Below are positions 7,090 through 13,385 of a stretch of DNA of 22,356 nt, one piece after another. The stretch's first letter is position 1, and every line of letters starts with the position of its first letter. Made by a program: the position numbers and the translations under genes. The DNA comes from Bacteroidales bacterium UBA6244 (GTDB lineage Bacteria > Bacteroidota > Bacteroidia > Bacteroidales > F082). The stretch lies in contig DJVY01000104.1 of the NCBI GenBank assembly GCA_002440885.1, positions 1-22,356 on the forward strand, read 5' to 3'. The notes below the pieces were generated by a model. That model was not told the origin of the DNA and ran no database searches. It was given only the letters and a program-made list of their open reading frames with translations.

Positions 7090-8316
7090 TTGAGTTACCA
7101 ATATCACCTACTTAGCAACGGAATCAAGGTTATACACCGACAAATACCCGGTCCGGTAGCCCATTGCGGCCTGATGGCAAACACAGGTTCACGCGATGAA
7201 CAACCGCACGAAAGCGGAATGGCGCACTTCATGGAGCACATGATTTTTAAAGGCACAAAAAAACGGAAAGCCCACCATATTTTAGGACTTATCGAAAACA
7301 ACGGTGGCGACCTGAATGCATTCACCACCAAAGAAGAAACTTGCGTTTATGCTTCGTTTCTAACCCCATCATACCAGCAAAGTCTGGAGCTTTTCGCTGA
7401 TGTAGCCTTTAACTCTGTGTTCCCTGACAAAGAAATTTCGAAAGAAAAAGAAGTCATTATTGATGAAATAAACTCTTACAACGACAGCCCTTCGGAGTTG
7501 ATTTTCGATGATTTTGAAAACCTTGTTTTTCAGGGACATCCCCTTGGCAGAAATATCCTGGGCGATATCGATTCGGTAAGCTCCTTTTCGAGAAAAGATT
7601 TGCTGAGGTTTTATGGAAAAAACTACAGTACCAACCAAATGGTTATCGCATCAGTAGGAAACCTGACGATGAAACAGCTGGTTAAATGGACTGAACGCTT
7701 TTTTAGCAGCTACCTTGCCACCGACAAAAAACAACCCAGACAGTCCTTTGCACACTATCAACCGCGTGAACAGTCGATGTCAAAAGAATCGCACCTGGCA
7801 CATTGTATCACAGGAAATCGGGCTTATGGCCAAAATGACAAAAAGCGGTTTGTATTGCTATTGTTAAGTAATCTTTTAGGTGGGCCTACCTTAAACAGCC
7901 GGCTAAGCATGACCCTGCGCGAAAAATATGGTTACGCGTATACCATCGAATCGTATTACCAACCCTATTCTGACACAGGAGTCTTTGGCATTTATTTCGG
8001 TACAGAAAAAAAGCTGGTCGATAAAAGCCTCCGGATTATAAAAAACGAATTGCGTCTACTTAAAGAAAAACCACTGGGTACCATTCAGTTGCACAGAGCA
8101 AAAAAACAAATCGAAGGCCAGGTAGCCATCAATGGTGAATCGTTTTTAAACGAAATGCTCGGCATTGCCAAATCACATTTGATATACGATCGCGTGCAAA
8201 GCATGGAAGAATTGCTCAAAGAAATGGAACAAATTACCAGTGCCGACATCATGGCCGTTGCCAACGAAGTTTTTGACTTCAGCCAGTTAAGCACCCTGTT
8301 GTACGAAAGCAAATAA
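7090..8316 (+). CDS. M16 family zinc metallopeptidase (pitrilysin/processing-peptidase type)
   Basis: The 408-aa protein has the inverted zinc motif HFMEH (residues 46-50, HxxEH). The distal glutamate is probably E126 in KEVIIDEINSYND. The N-terminal pattern (SNGIKVIHRQIPG) and G(G)DLNAFTTKEET (about 72-83) are typical. A second, non-catalytic M16 half covers about residues 190-400 (peptidase_M16_C). No signal peptide is seen, so it is probably cytoplasmic. The frame starts at a TTG (7090); the next in-frame Met (residue 30) would cut into the conserved core, so TTG is the likely start. The next gene begins one base after the stop, implying one transcript. The substrate is unknown. Confidence 0.92.
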   Translation: MSYQYHLLSNGIKVIHRQIPGPVAHCGLMANTGSRDEQPHESGMAHFMEHMIFKGTKKRKAHHILGLIENNGGDLNAFTTKEETCVYASFLTPSYQQSLELFADVAFNSVFPDKEISKEKEVIIDEINSYNDSPSELIFDDFENLVFQGHPLGRNILGDIDSVSSFSRKDLLRFYGKNYSTNQMVIASVGNLTMKQLVKWTERFFSSYLATDKKQPRQSFAHYQPREQSMSKESHLAHCITGNRAYGQNDKKRFVLLLLSNLLGGPTLNSRLSMTLREKYGYAYTIESYYQPYSDTGVFGIYFGTEKKLVDKSLRIIKNELRLLKEKPLGTIQLHRAKKQIEGQVAINGESFLNEMLGIAKSHLIYDRVQSMEELLKEMEQITSADIMAVANEVFDFSQLSTLLYESK

Positions 8317-8317
8317 T

Positions 8318-8962
8318 ATGATAGATCCGGCATTAGAACAATACCTCGACGACCATACTTCCGATGAAGATTTTTTAATGCATGAAGTAAACCGCCGCAC
8401 CCACCTTACCACCTATTACCCGCGTATGCTCTCAGGAAAAGTGCAAGGCAAATTCCTGGAGTTTATCTCTAGGATGATGAAACCAAAAAGAATTCTCGAA
8501 ATCGGCACATTTACAGGTTATTCGGCGCTGGCACTGGCCAAAGGATTAACTAAAGAAGGCAAACTAATCACCATCGAAATAAATGAGGAGTTAGAAAACA
8601 CCTTACATAAACACTTTTCGCAATCGGAACAGGCACAGCAAATTGAGTTAATCATTGGCAACGCACTGGAAATCATTCCCGGACTGACGTCAGAGTTCGA
8701 TTTGATTTTTGTGGATGGCGACAAAGAACAATATCCTAACTATTACCGCTTGGCGATTGAGAAACTCAAACCCGGCGGATTTATGCTGATCGACAACGTG
8801 TTGTGGAGTGGTAAAGTACTGAATGCCGAAGCTTCCTCCGAAAAAGAAACTGCTGGCATTGTTACACTCAACACAATGGTAACCAACGATCCACGCGTAG
8901 AGCAGGTAATGCTTTCGATTCGTGACGGAATACTCATGATCAGAAAAAACGAAAGCCTGTAA
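8318..8962 (+). CDS. SAM-dependent O-methyltransferase (CCoAMT-like, family 3)
   Basis: The 214-aa protein matches the small bacterial O-methyltransferase family. SAM motif I is ILEIGTFTGYS (59-69), followed by an acidic strand end ITIEIN (84-89), FVDGDKEQY (131-139) and LIDNVLWSGKV (157-167). The Asp/Asn residues of VDGD and IDN are the usual divalent-metal ligands. It transfers methyl from S-adenosylmethionine, normally to a catechol-like hydroxyl; the real substrate is unknown. It starts one base after the M16 peptidase stop, so translational coupling is likely. This M16/O-methyltransferase pairing is tight but its logic is not evident. Confidence 0.9.
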   Translation: MIDPALEQYLDDHTSDEDFLMHEVNRRTHLTTYYPRMLSGKVQGKFLEFISRMMKPKRILEIGTFTGYSALALAKGLTKEGKLITIEINEELENTLHKHFSQSEQAQQIELIIGNALEIIPGLTSEFDLIFVDGDKEQYPNYYRLAIEKLKPGGFMLIDNVLWSGKVLNAEASSEKETAGIVTLNTMVTNDPRVEQVMLSIRDGILMIRKNESL

Positions 8963-9028
8963 TTCCTCTCACGAAACAACCGTATAGATAATTATCCGAC
9001 AAGTTATTAAACCAGGTTTTAATTGGCT

Positions 9029-9535
9029 TTAATTGGTCTTGAAACGGAATTTAATTTCTTTGAGCTCTTCGTTGGCTTTCACAATTTTTTCTTTCAAGGC
9101 CTCTTTGTAGACCACCAACTTGCGCATCATCGCTTCGTCGCCCGTTGCGATCATCTGGGCGGCCAGGATTCCGGCATTCAAAGCGCCATTTATCCCCACG
9201 GTAGCCACCGGTATTCCGGGAGGCATTTGCACGATAGCCAATAAGGCATCCATGCCATCAAGGCTCGCGTTGATGGGTACACCTATCACAGGAACAGAAG
9301 TCATGCTGGCAATAACACCAGGCAAATGAGCGGCCATACCTGCACCTGCAATAATTACTTTGATGCCGTTTGCGGCGGCATTTTTGGCAAAATGTTCTAC
9401 CTTCTCGGGCGTCCGGTGTGCCGAAAGGGCGTTAATTTCAAATGGAATTTCCATCTCATCAAAAAAAATGGCGGCCTTCTCCATGACCTTTAAATCGGAA
9501 GTGCTGCCCATGATTATGCTCACTACTGGTTTCAT
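9029..9535 (-). CDS. purE: N5-carboxyaminoimidazole ribonucleotide mutase (PurE class I)
   Basis: The 168-aa protein starting MKPVVSIIMGSTSDL carries GSTSD (10-14), SAHRTP (38-43, catalytic His) and GAGMAAHLPG (64-73), the hallmark blocks of class I PurE. It converts N5-CAIR to CAIR in de novo purine synthesis. The frame extends upstream to 9658, but the conserved N-terminus starts at the ATG at 9535, and a -7 promoter element lies inside the extension, so the short start is chosen. It is convergent with the O-methyltransferase (66-base gap, no clear terminator seen) and diverges from hpt-adk. Confidence 0.95.
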   Translation of the reverse strand: MKPVVSIIMGSTSDLKVMEKAAIFFDEMEIPFEINALSAHRTPEKVEHFAKNAAANGIKVIIAGAGMAAHLPGVIASMTSVPVIGVPINASLDGMDALLAIVQMPPGIPVATVGINGALNAGILAAQMIATGDEAMMRKLVVYKEALKEKIVKANEELKEIKFRFKTN

Positions 9536-9561
9536 ATATCTCATTTTTAAGCTACCTGCGG

Positions 9562-9569
9562 CAAAAATA
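9562..9569 (-). promoter_or_regulatory. Candidate -7 element for purE
   Basis: On the minus strand these bases read TATTTTTG, a full TAnnTTTG match, 26 bases upstream of the purE ATG. No good -33 TTG was found. Its position decides the purE start in favour of 9535. Confidence 0.45.
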
Positions 9570-9584
9570 ATAAAATAGCCGTCG

Positions 9585-9611
9585 GATAATATTACTGATG
9601 TATTATCTTTG
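9585..9611. promoter_or_regulatory. Dyad plus plus-strand -7-like box in the purE/hpt divergent region
   Basis: GATAATA (9585-9591) and TATTATC (9601-9607) form a perfect 7-bp inverted repeat with a 9-base spacer. The right arm overlaps TATCTTTG (9604-9611), a TAnnTTTG match on the plus strand that could drive hpt with a long leader of about 130 bases. An operator shared by both purine transcripts is possible but unproven; AT-rich dyads also occur by chance. Confidence 0.3.
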
Positions 9612-9750
9612 TCGGTTTCTAATTTGTTGCTTTTACATTGTACCGCAACAAATCGCACGTAACCAGATGTATTGCCATGATAACGGATTTGTATAGCTTT
9701 TAAGGGTGAGAAGATATTATGGCTGACTTAATTTGTAAAAAGAGTATCAC

Positions 9751-10290
9751 ATGAAACGCATAAAAATTCACGACCATTACTTTGAAGAGTTTATCGATTA
9801 CAGCACCATCGACTTATCGATTGAAAAAGTAGCCACTTCCATGAATAAGGATCTAGAAGGAACTAATCCTTTGTTTTTGGTTATCCTTAACGGAGCCTTT
9901 ATGTTTGCAGCCGATTTGCTAAAAAAAATCGAAATTCCTTGTGAGGTAAGTTTTGTAAAACTAGCCTCCTATCAAGGCACCCAAACAACCGAGCATGTGC
10001 GCGAACTCATTGGTTTTAACGAGGAAATCAGTGGTCGCACGGTGGTGGTGGTCGAGGACATCATCGACACCGGAATAACCATAGACAAAGTACTCGACCG
10101 TTTAAACAGAATGGGGGCTGCTGAAGTAAAAATTGCCACCCTGCTCTTTAAACCGGATGCTTTTAGAAAAGACTATCCTATCGACTACATTGGTATCAAA
10201 ATACCAAACGATTTTATCGTGGGTTATGGTCTGGATTACAACGGTCAGGGCCGGAATCTGCCCGACATCTATAAAATTGCCGAACACTAA
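9751..10290 (+). CDS. hpt: Hypoxanthine phosphoribosyltransferase
   Basis: The 179-aa type I phosphoribosyltransferase contains the PRPP-binding loop VVVVEDIIDTGIT (98-110), LNGAFMF (46-52) and SYQGTQTT (73-80), as in bacterial Hpt. It converts hypoxanthine (and usually guanine) with PRPP to IMP/GMP for purine salvage. Length and motif spacing are normal. The adenylate kinase gene starts 11 bases after its stop, so the two are likely cotranscribed; hpt-adk linkage is familiar in Bacteroidota. Confidence 0.94.
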   Translation: MKRIKIHDHYFEEFIDYSTIDLSIEKVATSMNKDLEGTNPLFLVILNGAFMFAADLLKKIEIPCEVSFVKLASYQGTQTTEHVRELIGFNEEISGRTVVVVEDIIDTGITIDKVLDRLNRMGAAEVKIATLLFKPDAFRKDYPIDYIGIKIPNDFIVGYGLDYNGQGRNLPDIYKIAEH

Positions 10291-10301
10291 TTCAACATAT
10301 T

Positions 10302-11474
10302 ATGCTAAACATAGCGCTATTTGGCCCTCCGGGAGCCGGTAAAGGGACGCAATCGAAAAAACTGCTTGAGAAATACAACCTGACTTATATCTCAACCGGG
10401 GATTTACTCCGAACAGAGATAGAGGAAGGCTCTGAGATCGGTAAAAAAGCAAAGGAAATCATCAACCATGGCGGATTGGTTTCTGATGAGATGATCGTGC
10501 AGCTGATCGAAAAACGAATTACCACGAACACCCACTCGAGAGGGATTCTTTTTGATGGTTTTCCCAGAACGGTGGTTCAGGCCTATATTCTCGATGGCTT
10601 GCTCCTGAAACTCAACACCAACCTGCATATGATGCTGAGCCTGGAAGTGCCTAACGAGGAACTTACTCACCGTCTGCTGCTACGCTCCGAAACTTCAGGG
10701 CGTGCCGACGATACGGCCGAGGTGATAAAAATCAGACTACAGGAGTACGAAAATAAAACCAAACCCGTAGCCGCTTACTACCAAAAACAAGATAAATATA
10801 TCCCACTCAACGGGGTTGGGACTATAGACGAGATTTTTTCCAGCATTGTAGATGTTATCGAAAAAAACAAAGAAAAAGAATATACCAACATTGTCCTCCT
10901 CGGCAAACCCGGATCGGGCAAAGGAACACAAGGCGATATGCTGGCGAAAAAACACAACCTGGTGTATATCTCCACCGGAAAACTGTTGCGTAAAGAAATC
11001 GCCAACAACACTGAGCTCGGCAAAATAGCCAAACCTTTTATGGACCGTGGCGAAATCGTCCCCGACGAAATACCTATTCAACTCATTGCCGACAACATTG
11101 AAAAATATCCCGACGCCAACGGGTTTATCTTTAAAGGATTCCCCCGAACCATTGTACAGGCATACATCCTCGATGGGTTGCTACAACGCAATGGCATGCG
11201 CGTATCGGCGATGATTGAGTTAAAAATTGGCACACTTTCGGCCTTAAAAAGACTCTCGGCCCGGGCGCAAGACCCTGACTCGGCGCGCAACTACGATATG
11301 AGTACCGACCTTATCGTGAACCGACTTGAACAATACCGCGAAAAAACCGAACCTGTAATCGACTTCTATCAGAAACAAAATAAATTCCACCGCGTGGATG
11401 CCGACGGATCTCGTGAAGAAGTTTTCAATAAACTCTCCGACAGCATTTCTGAGTTGATAAAACGCAATTTATAG
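10302..11474 (+). CDS. adk: Tandem (double-domain) adenylate kinase with altered second domain
   Basis: The 390-aa protein is two adenylate kinase domains in line; a normal bacterial Adk is about 190-215 aa. Domain 1 (about 1-189) has GPPGAGKGTQ (8-17), TGDLLR (32-37), DGFPRT (85-90) and a short LID with GRADD (133-137), all canonical. Domain 2 (about 194-390) keeps the P-loop GKPGSGKGTQ (201-210). However, it has TGKLLR (225-230) and KGFPRT (278-283), Asp-to-Lys changes at two normally invariant positions, and ARNYD (328-332) in place of GRADD. Both halves share the odd string VQAYILDGLL after FPRT, which points to duplication within this gene. The protein should interconvert AMP+ATP and 2 ADP through domain 1; domain 2 may be regulatory or altered. 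There is no internal stop or restart between the domains. Confidence 0.92.
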   Translation: MLNIALFGPPGAGKGTQSKKLLEKYNLTYISTGDLLRTEIEEGSEIGKKAKEIINHGGLVSDEMIVQLIEKRITTNTHSRGILFDGFPRTVVQAYILDGLLLKLNTNLHMMLSLEVPNEELTHRLLLRSETSGRADDTAEVIKIRLQEYENKTKPVAAYYQKQDKYIPLNGVGTIDEIFSSIVDVIEKNKEKEYTNIVLLGKPGSGKGTQGDMLAKKHNLVYISTGKLLRKEIANNTELGKIAKPFMDRGEIVPDEIPIQLIADNIEKYPDANGFIFKGFPRTIVQAYILDGLLQRNGMRVSAMIELKIGTLSALKRLSARAQDPDSARNYDMSTDLIVNRLEQYREKTEPVIDFYQKQNKFHRVDADGSREEVFNKLSDSISELIKRNL

Positions 11475-11488
11475 CGAAACAGTGGCAC

Positions 11489-11529
11489 AAAAAAAACTGT
11501 ACCGGATGGCCGGTACAGTTTTTTTTTGA
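11489..11529. terminator. Bidirectional Rho-independent terminator between adk and rpmB
   Basis: AAAAAACTGTACCGG (11491-11505) and CCGGTACAGTTTTTT (11510-11524) are perfect inverse complements around an ATGG loop. Each stem ends in an 8-9 base A or T run, so the structure terminates transcripts from both sides. It lies in the middle of the convergent gap. Confidence 0.92.
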
Positions 11530-11543
11530 TATGCGTTACAAAA

Positions 11544-11783
11544 TTATATCTTGAAATAGCCTTTGGCGTAGGCTTCTTTTAAAGCAGCACTGATGCCCTT
11601 TTTGTTGATGGTGCGCAAACCGTTGGCACTTACACGCAAAACAATCCATTCACCGGTTTCAGGAATAAAAAATTTCTTGGTCTGAAAATTGGGTTGAAAC
11701 CTTCTCTTGGTTTTAATATTTGAGTGACTTACGTTGTTTCCTGTCATCACTTTTTTTCCGGTAATTTCACAAATCTTTGACAT
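11544..11783 (-). CDS. rpmB: 50S ribosomal protein L28
   Basis: The 79-aa basic protein MSKICEITGKKVMTGNNVSH, followed by KTKRRFQPN and a VSANGLRTINKKG stretch, is a clear L28. It is a component of the large ribosomal subunit. Start ATG at 11783 gives the family N-terminus. It is a single-gene unit here, with a terminator directly downstream; no rpmG (L33) follows, although rpmB-rpmG is a common arrangement. Confidence 0.96.
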   Translation of the reverse strand: MSKICEITGKKVMTGNNVSHSNIKTKRRFQPNFQTKKFFIPETGEWIVLRVSANGLRTINKKGISAALKEAYAKGYFKI

Positions 11784-11819
11784 CTTTCCTTAGTTTAAAT
11801 GGTGTTCAAAAAGGGAGTG

Positions 11820-11851
11820 CAAAATACGGTATAATTTTTCAAATATTCAAA
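11820..11851 (-). promoter_or_regulatory. Candidate promoter for rpmB
   Basis: On the minus strand TTTG (11851-11848) is followed after 21 bases by TATTTTG (11826-11820), one base short of TAnnTTTG. The predicted start falls about 30 bases before the ATG. Confidence 0.4.
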
Positions 11852-11951
11852 CGAAAATGAAAATTTTTCTTTACAAAGATTATTATCACCGTTTATCGCT
11901 ATACAAAAACAAAATAATGATACCTTTACAACTCATTTTTAACTAAAAACC

Positions 11952-13385
11952 ATGAAGACAATACACCTCCTGATTTTTCAATTTGCCTTACTATGGAGTG
12001 CCATTTACTCTGTTCATGCACAGGATATTTACGACTGGGATGACCCACAGCCAGTAAGTGATTCGGTTAGCTTCAACAGCAATCCAGCGGGCGTCTTATT
12101 AAGTTATTCGGAGTTTGGCATATTTTACGAAAAAAGGAGCTGCGACACTTGCAATGCAGGCATCTGGTTTCGCAATTTCACTACCATGGCACCTGAAAAA
12201 TCAGTATTAATTGGAAACGCAAGCTACACCCACCCTCATTTTCTTGAATCGTATAATAATAACTTTATAGGCTACCTCATCTGTTTTACCCAGATCCAAA
12301 ACACAATGAACATCATGGCCTATAAACTTGACAACGACCTTAACGTGACAAATACTTACCCTTTAACTAATTCTGACACTTACAAATCTGACTTAAATCT
12401 ATATTCAGGCAACCTGGGCTGGATGGAAGATGAGTCGGCCATGCTATCGCAAATTAATGGAGGTGTCGACACCATTTTCTTAGCCGAAAACCTTGTCCTG
12501 GACTCTGGAAATATTGAAACTTTTCGCCTGAGCGAGGAAGCCGCCTATTTTCAGAAATGGGAGGGTGATTCGCTACACATATTTGCCAGATTAAAAAAAT
12601 ACCAGATAGGATCGGGGTATTACTGGGACGAACTGATGGCTATAGACAGCACAGGCAATTGCCTCGATTTAAATGTAGCCAACCAAACATTTTTCTATTT
12701 TGCAGATCCAATCTGGGTAAAAAACGATCAAATTTTCACCTACTCTCAACATAGCAACCCAAGTATAAACCAATACAATACTAAGCAGTTAACTCACATA
12801 AAACATCCATCTTTGGTGCTGTGGGACTGGATGGTAGCCAAATATTTCGGCCAACCGCATGTACTGGTTTATTCAACCGGATTGGATGAGCAAAGCGAAA
12901 TATACAGCTCGCTAGGCGACTATGGATATGAATTTGACACACTGGCCATTACCAGAAACAATGTAACCGATAAAAACCCAGAGGTGTTTTGGGGTGAAGT
13001 TACCCACCCTGAAAGCAATTGGGTGTATGCGGTTTGGGAGTCAGAACGCAATCAGCATCAACCATTGTATTTTTCAAAAACCAAAGCCTATGTGGGCAGT
13101 GGTATTAATGTAATAAGCCCCGAGAATCCATTGGTAATGCAAGTGATGCCTAACCCATTTTCAACGCAAATGACCATTCAGATAAAAGCTTTTAAGAATT
13201 CCCCCATTATGCTGTCGGTTTGCTCACTTTCAGGAAAATCGATATGGAATAAAACCATTAATTATCAAAATCAGGAAACACAGACCATTGTATGGCAACC
13301 ACAACAAGGCACTCCAAAAGGAGTATATATAATTGTAATTGAGCAAGATGGATTAAAAGTATCACAACAGGCGATTTACAAATAA
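11952..13385 (+). CDS. Secreted protein with type IX secretion C-terminal sorting domain
   Basis: The 477-aa protein has a Sec signal peptide at residues 1-23 (hydrophobic FALLWSAIYSVHA, cleavage before QDIYDW). Its C-terminal domain of about 80 residues (397-477) starts VMPNPFS and contains LSVCSLSGKSIW, TPKGVYIIVI and a terminal basic Lys, which is the pattern of T9SS type A sorting domains. It should therefore cross the outer membrane through the Por/T9SS machinery and be released or surface-anchored. The middle (24-390) is unrecognised. It is rich in aromatic beta-strand segments (SNWVYAVWESE, LYFSKTKAYVG) in a pattern that could be a beta-propeller, but no catalytic motif is visible. There is a CDTC pair near residue 65. 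The gene converges on the TonB receptor and overlaps its 3' end by 10 bases. Confidence 0.85.
   Translation: MKTIHLLIFQFALLWSAIYSVHAQDIYDWDDPQPVSDSVSFNSNPAGVLLSYSEFGIFYEKRSCDTCNAGIWFRNFTTMAPEKSVLIGNASYTHPHFLESYNNNFIGYLICFTQIQNTMNIMAYKLDNDLNVTNTYPLTNSDTYKSDLNLYSGNLGWMEDESAMLSQINGGVDTIFLAENLVLDSGNIETFRLSEEAAYFQKWEGDSLHIFARLKKYQIGSGYYWDELMAIDSTGNCLDLNVANQTFFYFADPIWVKNDQIFTYSQHSNPSINQYNTKQLTHIKHPSLVLWDWMVAKYFGQPHVLVYSTGLDEQSEIYSSLGDYGYEFDTLAITRNNVTDKNPEVFWGEVTHPESNWVYAVWESERNQHQPLYFSKTKAYVGSGINVISPENPLVMQVMPNPFSTQMTIQIKAFKNSPIMLSVCSLSGKSIWNKTINYQNQETQTIVWQPQQGTPKGVYIIVIEQDGLKVSQQAIYK

Noticed and set aside
9007..9040. Short direct repeat (TTTAATTGG twice) between the O-methyltransferase and purE
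   Set aside because: Only two 9-base copies, partly in the purE coding end; too short and AT-rich to call a repeat element or terminator.
9536..9658. N-terminal extension of purE
   Set aside because: The extension has no PurE similarity and contains a TATTTTTG promoter element; the conserved start MKPVVSIIMGS is at 9535.
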